A DNA stretch of 64,000 nucleotides from Streptomyces mangrovisoli (GCF_000974985.2 NZ_LAVA02000058.1:124001-188000), one strand, 5' to 3'. Positions 1 through 9,285 are shown, counted from the stretch's first letter. Notes: a model not told the origin generated them from the letters alone. Made by a program: numbers and translations.

Positions 1-785
1 GACGGCGGCAGCACGCCGTCGATGCCGACCGAGCGGACGCCCTGGGGGTGGGTGCGCATGTAGGTGAGGGCGAGGTCGGTGCCGTAGGAGATGCCGAAGA
101 CGTTCCACCGCCTGATGCCGAGCGCGACGCGCAGGTCGGCGTAGTCGGCGGCGCTCTCGGTGGTGTTGTAGGCGGCCCGGTCGGGGGTGCGGGAGGTCAC
201 CTGGTCGCGGCAGGTGCGGGTGGCCCGGACGTGCAGGGCTCCGGTGGACGGCGCGTCGTAGACGAGGCCGACGACCTTGGCGTTGAACTCGTCGATGTTC
301 GGGCACAGCAGCGCCGGGTCGGCGGAGTAGGTGCCCCGCTGGGACATGAAGATGACGTCACGGTCGCGGTTGAGGCCGCCGTCGATCGCCAACTGGGCCT
401 CGGAGACGGCGTCGTCGCCCGGTCCGCCCGCGAACCACACGATCGGGTCGGACGCCTGTCGCCGCGTGGCGGCCGGCACGATCGCCACGCTCAGGGTGAT
501 CTTCCGTCCCTTGGGCCTGGAACGGTTCTCGGGCACGGTGAGGGTGCCGCAGTGGGCCTCGTCCAGGACGGGTACGGGGTCCGCGGTCCTCGGACAGGGG
601 CCGGGCACGAAGCGGGCGTGACCCGCCGTGCGGGCGACCGTGCCGAGCGGGGTTCCGGCGCCTGGCTCCGCGCCGGCGGGGGTGGCGCCGAGGCCCACGG
701 CGAGGAGGCCGGCCGTGGCACCGGCGAACGTGGCCGGGAGTCGTCGTGCGGGTCTGTGGCGCCGCGGCGGGCGGGCGGTCGTCAT
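1..785 (-). CDS. Secreted alpha/beta hydrolase, S33/TAP family (3' end cut by window edge)
   Basis: About 261 N-terminal residues are visible; the C-terminal part lies beyond base 1. The start is an arginine-rich n-region followed by a hydrophobic stretch ending near ATPAGA, so the protein is probably exported. An oxyanion-type AGGPG motif and the nucleophile elbow GISYG (Ser233) are present. Downstream text closely parallels the gene just upstream (shared AYNTTE, RWNV, YGTDLALTY), so the two are tandem paralogues. The ATG overlaps the TGA of that gene as ATGA, implying translational coupling. The family contains tripeptidyl aminopeptidases and related exo-acting hydrolases; the actual substrate is unknown. 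Confidence 0.9.
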   Translation of the reverse strand, partial: MTTARPPRRHRPARRLPATFAGATAGLLAVGLGATPAGAEPGAGTPLGTVARTAGHARFVPGPCPRTADPVPVLDEAHCGTLTVPENRSRPKGRKITLSVAIVPAATRRQASDPIVWFAGGPGDDAVSEAQLAIDGGLNRDRDVIFMSQRGTYSADPALLCPNIDEFNAKVVGLVYDAPSTGALHVRATRTCRDQVTSRTPDRAAYNTTESAADYADLRVALGIRRWNVFGISYGTDLALTYMRTHPQGVRSVGIDGVLPP

Positions 786-2485
786 GCGGTCTCCAGTCGG
801 GGGGTGATGGTGAAGGGCTGGGGCGCGAGGCCCGCCACACAGCTGGTGTCCGGCGCGGTGGGGTGGAGGAGGAAGGACGTCAACACGTCGGCCGCGCACG
901 GGGATTGTGGAACGACCCAGTGACCGATGCCGGGGATCAGCACAGCGGTCGAGCGGTGCAGTGTGCGGGCGGCGTACGCGCCCCAACTGGCCCCGGTCTT
1001 GGCGTCGAAGGTGCCGGAGAGCGTGAGCGCCGGGGTGTTGCTGGTGGTCGTCACGCGCTGGACGGCGGTGCGGTCCGGCACGTTCCAGACCCGGCACACG
1101 TCCTTCTCGAAGGGGAGTTGGGGCGCCTGGGCGAGCACGGAGTCCGGGAAGCCGGGGAAGGCCCGGCGGCCCGCCGCGAGCAGGTCGGTCTGCGAGTAGC
1201 CGGGCACCCATTCGGCGCACGCCACGGACTGGGTGAGGCCGTGCGCGAACTCGCCGACGGCGGCCGTGGCTCCGGCCGCGCGGGCCTGCGCGAAGCGGGT
1301 GGGGTTTCCGTGGGCGAGTTCGTCGAGCGCCGCGGGCACGTCGACGGCCGGAACGGCGTTCGCGACCAGGAGGTTGATCAGCGCGCCGCCGTCCAGGACG
1401 ACCTTGACGGGATCTCCGCCGGACGGGGGCGGGACCGTCACCGTCAGCGGGTGGGCCTCCAGGCGCCGCACCTGCTGCGTGAGCGTGCGGGCCGGGTCCG
1501 GGTAGCGGGCGTGGCAACGCGGCTGGTCCGCGCAGGCCTTGAAGATCGCGCCGATGCCTTCCTGGGCGCTGTCCCAGGTCCAGGGCAGGCTGACGATCTG
1601 CGGCGGCACCACGGAGTCGATGGCCACCGAGCGGATGCCCTCGGGGTGACGGCGCAGATAGGTCAGGGCGAGGTCGGTGCCGTAGGAATAGCCGTAGACG
1701 TTCCACCTGTTCAGGTGCAGCGCCCGGCGCAGGTCGGCGAAGTCCGCCGCGTTCTCGGTGGTGTTGTAGGCGCTCAGCTCGACGCCTTCGGAGGTGAGGC
1801 GGTCCCGGCACTCCTTGGCCGCGCGCACCAGGAGGCGTCCGGTCGACGGGGCGTCGTAGGGCAGCCCCACGGAGTCGGCGTAGAAGCGGTCGATCTCGGG
1901 GCAGGTGAGGGCCGGCAGGGAGTGGAGCGTGCCTCGCTGCGCCATGACGATCAGGTCGCGGTCCTGGTTGACGCCGGCGTCGATCAGGAACGGCATGTCG
2001 TCGATCGCGTCGCCGCCGGGCCCGCCCGTCATGAAGACCACGGGGTCCGCGCCCGGCTTCTTCGCGACGGCGGGAACGACGACCACGGTGAGCCGGATGG
2101 TCCGGCTGTGGTGGGCCGCGCGGTTCTCGGGGACTTCGAGGTACCCGCACCGGCCCTGGACCGGCTGGGGGGTGTCCGGGCAGGGGCCGGGCACGAAACG
2201 CGGGGGGCGCCGGGTGCCCTGGGCTCCGACACCCGGTGCCGGCTCGGCTCCGCCGGGAGGCGCCGCGGCGCTGCCCCGCGCCGGCCCGCCCCGGTCGAAC
2301 ACCGGCGCGGCGCTGCTCGGGGTCGGGGCGAGGGCGGCCAGGAAGGCCAGCCCCGCCACGAGGCCGGTCACCGCGGTGCGCGCCTCCCTGGCGCTGCGCC
2401 GCGGGTGCCGGTGGCCCGTCCTCCTGCCAAGGGGTCTGCGGTGCACGGACCGTGGGCGTCCCGGTCCGTTGTGCTGTGCTGCCAT
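782..2485 (-). CDS. Secreted alpha/beta hydrolase, S33/TAP family with TAP-like C-terminus
   Basis: A 567-residue exported protein of the tripeptidyl-aminopeptidase-like family. A long basic N-terminus leads into a hydrophobic segment ending near PSSAAP, a signal peptide pattern. The catalytic triad can be read as Ser267 in GYSYG, Asp494 in GTFDAKTG and His522 in GIGHWV. The C-terminal His-containing part matches the TAP-like C-terminal domain layout. It is the first gene of a pair with the coupled paralogue downstream. Likely role is extracellular peptide or ester hydrolysis; substrate is not deducible. Confidence 0.9.
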   Translation of the reverse strand: MAAQHNGPGRPRSVHRRPLGRRTGHRHPRRSAREARTAVTGLVAGLAFLAALAPTPSSAAPVFDRGGPARGSAAAPPGGAEPAPGVGAQGTRRPPRFVPGPCPDTPQPVQGRCGYLEVPENRAAHHSRTIRLTVVVVPAVAKKPGADPVVFMTGGPGGDAIDDMPFLIDAGVNQDRDLIVMAQRGTLHSLPALTCPEIDRFYADSVGLPYDAPSTGRLLVRAAKECRDRLTSEGVELSAYNTTENAADFADLRRALHLNRWNVYGYSYGTDLALTYLRRHPEGIRSVAIDSVVPPQIVSLPWTWDSAQEGIGAIFKACADQPRCHARYPDPARTLTQQVRRLEAHPLTVTVPPPSGGDPVKVVLDGGALINLLVANAVPAVDVPAALDELAHGNPTRFAQARAAGATAAVGEFAHGLTQSVACAEWVPGYSQTDLLAAGRRAFPGFPDSVLAQAPQLPFEKDVCRVWNVPDRTAVQRVTTTSNTPALTLSGTFDAKTGASWGAYAARTLHRSTAVLIPGIGHWVVPQSPCAADVLTSFLLHPTAPDTSCVAGLAPQPFTITPRLETA

Positions 2486-2675
2486 CTGCTCTCGTTTCTA
2501 CGACGTCGACGCAAGGCGGCCCGCCGCCGCGATACGCGGGGCGGGCACGGTGCAGTCCAGCCTGTGCGTGCGCCATGACGTCCACCACTCGTGGGCGCCA
2601 GTCGGAGCAGCCGGGTGCGCCCGGGTGGGGCGGGCGGCTGCGCCTCCTGGGTGAGGACCGGGCCCGGCGCGGGCC

Positions 2676-4307
2676 TCAGCGGGTGAAGGTGCCCAGCTTG
2701 TTCGCGTCGAGGTGCTCGACGGTGACACCGGTCGCCCTGCCGGAACGCAGGTGGAAGGTGACGCCCGACAGGCCCACCGCGTTCTCGCCCTGCGTCCGAT
2801 AGCTGAAGGTGTCCCCCGTGTAGTGCGTCAAGGGGAACGACATCGTCTGCGGGCCCAGCGTCATGCTCAGGTTGCCGCCTGGGTCGGCGGTGACGGTGAG
2901 GGGGCCGTAGTAGTCGTTCGCGTAGGTGCCCGTGTACGCGGCGGCGGCATGGGCCGGGGCGGGGTGGGCGGGCGGCTTCGCGTAGTCCGTCGGGGAGACA
3001 CCGGTGTAGGCGGCGGCCTGGACCACCTGCCGGTAGAAGGGCAGCCAGTCGACGGTCTGCCGGCCGTTGCGGGCGATGTCGAGGAAGGTGGCGGCCACCG
3101 CCTCGGGCGCGCCGATGGGCTGCCCGTTGGTGAGGACGACGATGCCGAGCCCCTCGGCGGGCAGCAGGGTGATCGTGGTGGCGGCGCCGAGGTCGAAGGC
3201 GCCGGAGTGGCTCAGGCGGACGGCCCCGCCGTCGTCGTAGCCGACGTTCCAGCCGAGGCCGTAGAACCCGGGTTCGCCCGCCGCGGCGCGCGGCGGCGAG
3301 GAGACGATGTGGGGGACGCGGGTCTCGTTCAGGGCGGTCGCGTCGACCAGTCGCCTGCCCTCGAAGGTGCCGTCGTCCAGTTGGAGGCGCATCCACTTGG
3401 TGAGGTCCTCGACGTTCGAGCTCGCGCCGCCGGCGGGCGCCTGGCGGTCGGCGTTCTCGGTGGTGGAGACCTTCCAGTGGCCGTCGACCTCGACATGGGC
3501 GGACGCCTTGTCGGCGGCGCTGTCGTAGTCCGCGCGCCGGTAGCTGGTGTGGGTCATGCCCAGGGGGCGGAACAGGGTGTCGGCCGCGAGCCGCGACCAC
3601 GGGGTCCCCGCCGCGTCGGCCACCGCCTCGCCGGCCTCGGTGAGGCCGTAGTTGGTGTAGGCGTAGCTCGCGCGGAACGGTGCCAGGGGTTCCAGGCGCA
3701 GGTGGTGAAGGATGTAGTCCTGCGAGTAGCCCAGGTCCTCCAGCAGGTCGCCGGCGTGGTCGGGCAGTCCGCTGCGGTGCGAGAACAGGTCCGCGATGGT
3801 CACGTTCGCGGTGACGTAGGAGTTCTTGAGGGCGAAGCCGGGGTCGTGGGTGACCACCGGATCGTCCCAGCCGACGGTCTTGCGCCCGACCGCCCCGGCG
3901 ACGACGGTCGACGACAACGGCTTGGACAGCGAGGCCAGTTGGAAGACGGTGGCGGGATCGACCGGCGCGCTCCGGCCCACCTCGCGGACGCCGAAGCCCT
4001 TGGCGTAGACGACGGTTCCGTGGTGGACCACGCCCACGGCGACCCCGGGCACGCCGGTCTGCCGCATCACGTCCTGCACGATGCCGTCGAGTCTGCCGAC
4101 CGCCGACGTGACCTGCGCCGGGGTGAGTTGGGGCGAGGGCTGGGCCGGTGGCGTGGGTGACAGGGAGGTGGCGGGGGCCGGACCGCCGCGGACGGCGACC
4201 GGGTCGCCGCAGCCGGACAGCGCCAGCGCCAGCGCGCTCAGCGGCGCCACCGCCGCGCCCGCACGGGCCAGGCGACGCGGTCTGTTCCTGCGACTCCGAC
4301 GCGCCAT
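2676..4307 (-). CDS. Lipoprotein serine hydrolase (beta-lactamase/DD-peptidase family) with DUF3471-like C-terminus
   Basis: 543 residues from the ATG at 4307, chosen because GAGGAAG lies just upstream and because it begins a lipoprotein signal (arginine-rich start, then LALALSGC). The class C beta-lactamase fold motifs are present: S126-L-S-K129 (SxxK), Y217-T-N219 (YxN) and an HSG motif near the third position. The last ~95 residues (AYTGTYANDYYG onward) resemble the DUF3471 domain often attached to these enzymes. The family includes DD-carboxypeptidases, esterases and peptidases acting outside the cell; which applies here is not clear. An open frame extends 82 codons upstream but has no ribosome site and reads through repeats. 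Confidence 0.88.
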   Translation of the reverse strand: MARRSRRNRPRRLARAGAAVAPLSALALALSGCGDPVAVRGGPAPATSLSPTPPAQPSPQLTPAQVTSAVGRLDGIVQDVMRQTGVPGVAVGVVHHGTVVYAKGFGVREVGRSAPVDPATVFQLASLSKPLSSTVVAGAVGRKTVGWDDPVVTHDPGFALKNSYVTANVTIADLFSHRSGLPDHAGDLLEDLGYSQDYILHHLRLEPLAPFRASYAYTNYGLTEAGEAVADAAGTPWSRLAADTLFRPLGMTHTSYRRADYDSAADKASAHVEVDGHWKVSTTENADRQAPAGGASSNVEDLTKWMRLQLDDGTFEGRRLVDATALNETRVPHIVSSPPRAAAGEPGFYGLGWNVGYDDGGAVRLSHSGAFDLGAATTITLLPAEGLGIVVLTNGQPIGAPEAVAATFLDIARNGRQTVDWLPFYRQVVQAAAYTGVSPTDYAKPPAHPAPAHAAAAYTGTYANDYYGPLTVTADPGGNLSMTLGPQTMSFPLTHYTGDTFSYRTQGENAVGLSGVTFHLRSGRATGVTVEHLDANKLGTFTR

Positions 4308-4416
4308 GGTCCGCTTCCTCACGCTCGGGTGCCCGTACGGGGCACGGTCGCGCCCGTTCCATCCTGGCCACGGCGGTGGGCCGCGGCACTCGGGCGCGGC
4401 CGAGTGGGTGAGCAGC

Positions 4417-4533
4417 GGTGCCGTCGGCGGGAAGCGGTGCGGTCGGTGCGGACCGGTGCCGTCGGCGAGATACCGGGACTGTCGGCGAGAGCTGGTGCCG
4501 CCGGCGAGAGTTCGGTGCCGCCGGCGGGATACC
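4417..4533. repeat. Intergenic minisatellite, six 19-20 bp imperfect units
   Basis: Six consecutive units start at 4417, 4436, 4455, 4475, 4494 and 4514 and follow the pattern GGTGCCGYCGGCGRGAWRCC. They fill most of the gap between the serine hydrolase start and the phospholipase terminator. No coding role is visible. Confidence 0.85.
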
Positions 4534-4568
4534 GGTCTCCCGGCGGGTGCCACCCGCCGGGAGACCGG
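4532..4568 (-). terminator. Terminator hairpin of the phospholipase gene
   Basis: Perfect 16-bp stem (4532-4547 with 4553-4568) around a 5-nt loop, beginning 9 nt after the phospholipase stop on the minus strand. There is no T-tract, as is common in high-GC actinobacteria. Confidence 0.85.
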
Positions 4569-4577
4569 CGGCAGGGA

Positions 4578-5027
4578 TCAGCCGAACGCCTTCACGGCCT
4601 CGTAGTAGGTCCAGGCCGTGCTGTTGCAGGTCGTCTTGGTGACGCCGCTGTAGGCGGCACACACCCGCAGGAGGTCGTCGTACAGCATCGTGTCCAGGCG
4701 GGCCTTGTTGGCGTCGAAGGTGCCCATCGCCTTGTAGTTGCGGTAGCCGAAGTCGTGATGCGCGCATGACATAGCGAAGGGGAAGCCGAGCGGGTTGTCC
4801 GGGGAGTCGCTGCAGTAGTCGGTGGACCAGTCGAAGGCGTACGCGGACCAGGCGGACTGGTTGTTGCGGGCGGCGTACCAGGCGTCGTAGCTCGCGGACG
4901 TGGTCTGGGTCCAGTTGGACAGGACCTGGGCCTTGTCGGCCGGGACGGCGCTGGCGGGGGCGGACAGTGCGACGGTGGCGACGACGGCGACCGCGGAGGC
5001 GACGACGCCGGTGGCGATTCTGCGCAT
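4578..5027 (-). CDS. Secreted prokaryotic phospholipase A2
   Basis: 149 residues with a clear Sec signal peptide (MRRIATGVV...APASA, cut near residue 27) and a mature enzyme of about 120 residues, the usual size of streptomycete secreted phospholipase A2. The catalytic His91-Asp92 pair sits in CAHHDFGYRN, and four cysteines (DYC, SC, RVC, TTC) could form the two disulfides of the family. It should hydrolyse the sn-2 ester of phospholipids outside the cell with calcium. It is monocistronic: a strong hairpin follows, and about 290 bp without a gene, including an AT-richer patch near 5140-5180, precede it. Confidence 0.95.
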   Translation of the reverse strand: MRRIATGVVASAVAVVATVALSAPASAVPADKAQVLSNWTQTTSASYDAWYAARNNQSAWSAYAFDWSTDYCSDSPDNPLGFPFAMSCAHHDFGYRNYKAMGTFDANKARLDTMLYDDLLRVCAAYSGVTKTTCNSTAWTYYEAVKAFG

Positions 5028-5314
5028 GCGGGATTCCAGTCACTCGGGCGCGCGGGGGCGCTCGGGCAGGGTGGGGGAACACGACCGGAAGGCGCTCCGG
5101 CCATAGGTGCAGCGCTGCGTGCACAGGATGGGGCGCGGAATCTCTATGCGGGTAGATGTTGAACGGTAAAATTTGCATGGACGCGTCAGAACATGGGGTG
5201 GGCGTGTGAAGGTTGGCCGGGGTTGCTCCGTGCTTGCGCCGCCTGTCCGGTCCGCGATCGTTTCGGCTGGTCAGGACCGAGTGGGCGGGAGATGGGAGGG
5301 GCCGGGGCCCGCTG

Positions 5315-5842
5315 CTACGCCTCTCCCGCCACCAACCCCACCGCCCGATCGGCCAGGGTGTCAGGACTCGCGTCGACCGACAGGTCGCTCCCCCGCTCGT
5401 CCGCCTCCAGGGGTTCCAGCGTGGCGAGTTGGGAGTCGAGCAGCGCGCTCGGCATGAAGTGGCCCGTGCGCCGATCGAGGCGGGACGCCAACAGGGCGCG
5501 GTCGGCCGTCAGATGGAGGAAGAACGCGGACGGGCAGGCGGCCCGCAGGGTGTCGCGGTAGCCGCGTCTGAGCGCGGAGCAGGCGACCACCGCGCCCGTG
5601 CCCGCGTTGTCCCGCTCCTGGAGCCAGCGGCCCACCGACGCCAGCCAGGGGCCGCGGTCGGCGTCGTCGAGCGGCGTACCGGACGCCATCTTGGCGATGC
5701 CGGCCGCCGAGTGGAAGTCGTCGCCGTCCACGAAGGGAACACCGAGCCGCTCCGCGAGCAGCCGGCCCACCGTGGTCTTTCCGCTCCCTGCGACGCCCGT
5801 GACGACGACGCACGGGGACCGGTGCTCAGTGCGGCCCGTCAT
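5315..5842 (-). CDS. gntK: Gluconokinase
   Basis: 175 residues, the standard size of GntK-type gluconokinases. The P-loop GVAGSGKTT spans residues 16-24, followed by the DGDDFH motif that binds gluconate in this family. It phosphorylates gluconate to 6-phosphogluconate, which joins the pentose phosphate pathway one step after the product of zwf. The gene overlaps the 3' end of zwf by 17 bp and is the last gene of the GH15-zwf-gntK operon. No gluconate permease or repressor is adjacent. Confidence 0.93.
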   Translation of the reverse strand: MTGRTEHRSPCVVVTGVAGSGKTTVGRLLAERLGVPFVDGDDFHSAAGIAKMASGTPLDDADRGPWLASVGRWLQERDNAGTGAVVACSALRRGYRDTLRAACPSAFFLHLTADRALLASRLDRRTGHFMPSALLDSQLATLEPLEADERGSDLSVDASPDTLADRAVGLVAGEA

Positions 5843-7259
5843 GCGGCAGCGCCTCGGGGTGCAGCAGGTCGCTGCGCCGCCGCCGGTCGCCCTCGAACGG
5901 CCGGGGCGCCGGGCCGTCGGAACCGGCCGGATACTCCTCCAGCGGGACGCGGTTGCTCTCCCACGCCCTCAGCACCGGGGCCAGCACCCGCCACGCCTCC
6001 TCGGCCTCGTCGCCGCGGATGGAAAGGGCCGGGTCGCCCTTCAGGACGTCGAGCAGGAGGCGTCCGTAGGCGGGCAGGTGCGGCGGTTTCAGCCGCGCGG
6101 TCAGCGAGAGCGGGGTGAGCGCCTGGGCGTGGGCGCCGATGCCCGTCATGTCGAGGGTCATGCCCTCCGGTTCGAGTTCGAAGCGCAGCACGTTCGGCCG
6201 GGCCTCTCCCTCGTGCCCGAACGGCAGGTGCGGTACGGGCCGGAAGCGCACCGCGACCTCCTTGCGGTCGCGTCCGAGGGCCTTGCCGCTGCGCAGCCGG
6301 AACGTGGTGCCGGACCAGCGCCAGCTGTCCAGTTCCAGTTCGACCTCGGCGTACGTCTCCGTGTGCCGGCCGGGGTCCACGCCCTCCTCGTCGGCGTACG
6401 CGGGTACGGCGTGCCCGCCGATCCGGCCGGGCAGATAGCGGGCGCGGCGGGTGCGGTGGACGACGTCCTGGTCGGTGAGGAGGCGCACCGAGCGCAGCAC
6501 GTCCACCTTGCGGTCGCGCAGGTCCCGCTCGCCGAGGGTGATCGGGGGTTCCATGGCCACGAGGCACAGCAGTTGCAGCAGGTGGTTCTGGACCATGTCC
6601 TTCAGGGCGCCGACGCCGTCGTAATAGCCCGCCCGGCCTTCCAGGGCGAGGGTCTCGTCCCAGACGATCTCGACCTCGGCGATGTGGGTGCTGTTCCAGA
6701 TGGGCTCCAGCATCCGGTTGGCGAGGCGGCTGCCGAGCACGTTCTGGACCGTCGTCATGGCCAGGAAGTGATCGACCCGGAAGACGGCACGCTCGGGTAC
6801 GACGTCGGCGAGCAGGCGGTTCAGCTCGCGGGCGCTCGTCAGGTCCTCGCCGAACGGCTTCTCCAGCACGATCCGGCTGCCGGGCGGCAGGCCCGCGTCG
6901 TGCAGGGCGTCGACCGCCCGCGGGAAGAGCGCCGGGGGCAGGGCGAGGTACACGGCGACCGGTTCGTCGCCGGCCACGACCGCGGCGACGTCCGCCGCGT
7001 CGGTGACGTCCGCCCGCCGGTAGCCGGCCGAGGCCACGACGGCCCTGCGCGCGCCGGCGGGACTCGCCCCGCCGTGCCGGTCGAGCTGCTCGGCGCACCA
7101 CGTGCGGTAGCGGTCGCTGTCCCACTCCTCCCGGCTCGCGCCGGTCAGCCGGAAGCCGTCGCCGAGCTGCCCCTCGGCCCGCAGGGCGGCCAGCGCGGGC
7201 AGCAGATAGCGGGCGGTGAGATCGCCTGTGCCGCCGAAGACGGCGAGCCGCTGGATCAT
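5826..7259 (-). CDS. zwf: Glucose-6-phosphate dehydrogenase (divergent)
   Basis: 477 residues. The N-terminal nucleotide motif FGGTGDL (8-14), EKPFG (133-137) and the base-containing QNHLLQ (His226) all match G6PDH. The substrate motif normally read as RIDHYLGKE is here R161-V-D-H-F-L-A-M168, so the lysine that contacts the sugar phosphate in characterised enzymes is replaced by methionine. The start overlaps the stop of the GH15 gene as ATGA and the 3' end overlaps gntK, so the three genes are translationally linked. Likely reaction is glucose-6-phosphate to 6-phosphogluconolactone, but the lysine loss leaves substrate preference open. Confidence 0.9.
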   Translation of the reverse strand: MIQRLAVFGGTGDLTARYLLPALAALRAEGQLGDGFRLTGASREEWDSDRYRTWCAEQLDRHGGASPAGARRAVVASAGYRRADVTDAADVAAVVAGDEPVAVYLALPPALFPRAVDALHDAGLPPGSRIVLEKPFGEDLTSARELNRLLADVVPERAVFRVDHFLAMTTVQNVLGSRLANRMLEPIWNSTHIAEVEIVWDETLALEGRAGYYDGVGALKDMVQNHLLQLLCLVAMEPPITLGERDLRDRKVDVLRSVRLLTDQDVVHRTRRARYLPGRIGGHAVPAYADEEGVDPGRHTETYAEVELELDSWRWSGTTFRLRSGKALGRDRKEVAVRFRPVPHLPFGHEGEARPNVLRFELEPEGMTLDMTGIGAHAQALTPLSLTARLKPPHLPAYGRLLLDVLKGDPALSIRGDEAEEAWRVLAPVLRAWESNRVPLEEYPAGSDGPAPRPFEGDRRRRSDLLHPEALPHDGPH

Positions 7260-9229
7260 GCCGGACCGCCCGAGGTCGTACGGCCGCCCGAGGCCGCACG
7301 GGCGTCCGCCGTCCCGCCGCCGCCTCCCATCCCGCCACCGCCTGTCGTCCGGCCGCCGCCCGAGTCCGCACGGGCACCCGGCTCCCCCCGCGCGCCCGCC
7401 TTCGCCCGGGCCAGGTTCACGCCGCTCGCGATGATCCCGATGTGGCTGAAGGCCTGGGGGAAGTTGCCCATGAACTCTCCTGAGGTGGGGTGGATCTGCT
7501 CCGGCAGCAGCCCGAGCGGGCTCGTACGGGCGCAGAGCGAGGCGTACACCTCTTCGGCCTCGTCGATACGGCCCTGGGCGGTCAGGTTGTCCGCCAGCCA
7601 GAAGCTGCACAGCACGAACGCGCCCTCGTCGCCGGGCAGCCCGTCGGGCGAATCCTCGTGCAGGTAGCGGTAGAGCAGTCCGCCGCCCGCCGAAAGACGT
7701 TCGGCCACGGCGGCGGTGGTCGCCACCATCCGCGGGTGGCCGGCGGGCACCACATGGCGCAGCGGGAGCGCGAGCAGGCTCGCGTCGAGCAGTCCGCCGC
7801 CGTCCAGGTGCGCGCTGAGCGTCCGCGCGTCCTCGTCCCAGGACTCCTCCAGGATGAGCCGCCGCAGCCGGTCGGCCGAGGCCCGCCAACCGGCGACCGG
7901 TCCGGGCAGGCCGAGCCGTTCGCCGATGGCCACGGCCCGGTCGAGGGCGACCTGGCACATTCCGGCGGAGTAGGTGAACACCCGGCCGTCGCTGCGCACC
8001 TCCCAGATGCCCTGGTCCGGCTGGCGCCACGCCTGCTCGGCGGTGTCGGCGAGGCCGGACAGACCCGCCCACAGCGCGGACGGCACCTCACGGCCCGCGC
8101 GCAGCCACTGGTCGGTGCGGAGCCACTGGTCCGCGCAGTCCAGGATCTCGCCGTAGACGTCGTGCTGGCGCTGGTCGGCCGCGCCGTTGCCCCAGCGCAC
8201 GGGGGCGGAGCCGCGGTAGCCCTCGAGTTCGGCGTCCTCGACCTCGTCGGGTACGCGGCCGCCGTCGAGGCTGTACATGATGCGCGGGGCACCGCTCTGT
8301 TCCACGGCGTCGAGGACCCAGCCGAGGAAGGCGTCGGCCTCGCCGGTGAAGCCGATGCGGCGCAGCGCGAAAACGGCGTAGGCGGCGTCCCGGATCCAGG
8401 CGTAGCGGTAGTCCCAGTTGCGCACGCCGCCGATCGGGGCGGGCAGGGAGGAGGTGGGCGCCGCGACGAGGGCACCGTTGCTCCAGTCGTCGCACAGTTT
8501 GAGGGTGATGGCGGAGCGCCGGACCAGGGCCTCCTGGGGGCCCTCGTAGGTGAAGTGGCGCATCCAGCGCCGCCAGGCGTCGGCGGTGTCCGCGAGCATC
8601 GTGTCGGCCTCGAAGCGGTGGTGGCGGTGGAAGCGGCCCCAGGACAGCACGAGGTCGAGGTGGTCGCCCCGGCCGAGGTCATGGGTGGAGCGCAGACCGG
8701 TCAGGGGGCGGTTGGAGCGCAGGTGCAGCCGCAGGTCCGGCCGTCGCGCCGGGCGCAGTTCCAGGCCGCTGAACAGCTCCCGCGCGGTGCCGCCGCCGCG
8801 GGGCTCCAGCTCCACGCGCAGCCGTACGTGCCCGGAGACGACGACGGCCGAGCGGACGAGTTCGCTGCGCCCGGCGGGGGCGTCGTCGGTGAGGTCGGTG
8901 CCGGGCCGCACGGTCAGCGCGTCGGTGACCCGTACCAGGCCGGTGGTGCTGCGCAGCTCGGTGATGAGCACGCCGGTGTCGGGCTCGTAGCGCTGCCGGG
9001 CCTCCACCAGGTCCTCCGGCCTGACGGTGAAGTGGCCGCCGCGCGCGTGGTCGAGCAGGGCGCAGAAGACGGGGTCGGAGTCGAACCGGGGCAGGCACAT
9101 CCACGGAATCGAGCCGTCCAGGCCGACCAGCGCGGCCGTGGAGCCGTCCCCGATGAGGCCGAGGTCCTCCAGCGGCAGGTAGCCCGCCCGCCGGCGGACC
9201 GGACGGAACGGCGGGTCGGGCTGGTGCAT
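7256..9229 (-). CDS. Glycoside hydrolase family 15 (glucoamylase/trehalase-like)
   Basis: 657 residues from the ATG at 9229, preceded by GAGGAG. There is no signal peptide, so the enzyme is cytosolic. The N-terminal sandwich part (LPLEDLGLIGDGSTAALV) and the (alpha/alpha)6 barrel motifs WIRDAAY (278-284), LEGYRGS with Glu336 as probable general acid, GNGAADQRQHDVYGE, and DEGAFVLCSFW near the end are those of the bacterial GH15 trehalase/glucoamylase group. It should release glucose from alpha-glucosides or trehalose, feeding the coupled zwf and gntK. The last ~45 residues are a Gly/Ala/Arg-rich low-complexity tail not expected in the family. Confidence 0.92.
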   Translation of the reverse strand: MHQPDPPFRPVRRRAGYLPLEDLGLIGDGSTAALVGLDGSIPWMCLPRFDSDPVFCALLDHARGGHFTVRPEDLVEARQRYEPDTGVLITELRSTTGLVRVTDALTVRPGTDLTDDAPAGRSELVRSAVVVSGHVRLRVELEPRGGGTARELFSGLELRPARRPDLRLHLRSNRPLTGLRSTHDLGRGDHLDLVLSWGRFHRHHRFEADTMLADTADAWRRWMRHFTYEGPQEALVRRSAITLKLCDDWSNGALVAAPTSSLPAPIGGVRNWDYRYAWIRDAAYAVFALRRIGFTGEADAFLGWVLDAVEQSGAPRIMYSLDGGRVPDEVEDAELEGYRGSAPVRWGNGAADQRQHDVYGEILDCADQWLRTDQWLRAGREVPSALWAGLSGLADTAEQAWRQPDQGIWEVRSDGRVFTYSAGMCQVALDRAVAIGERLGLPGPVAGWRASADRLRRLILEESWDEDARTLSAHLDGGGLLDASLLALPLRHVVPAGHPRMVATTAAVAERLSAGGGLLYRYLHEDSPDGLPGDEGAFVLCSFWLADNLTAQGRIDEAEEVYASLCARTSPLGLLPEQIHPTSGEFMGNFPQAFSHIGIIASGVNLARAKAGARGEPGARADSGGGRTTGGGGMGGGGGTADARAASGGRTTSGGPA

Positions 9230-9285
9230 GGCTCCTCGATTCCGCACCGGCCCGGTCCCGGGGCCGTCCGGCGCGCTGCGCGGGT

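Noticed and set aside
4308..4553. Upstream extension of the serine hydrolase by 82 residues
   Set aside because: It would place the lipoprotein signal inside the protein and translate the 20-bp repeats.
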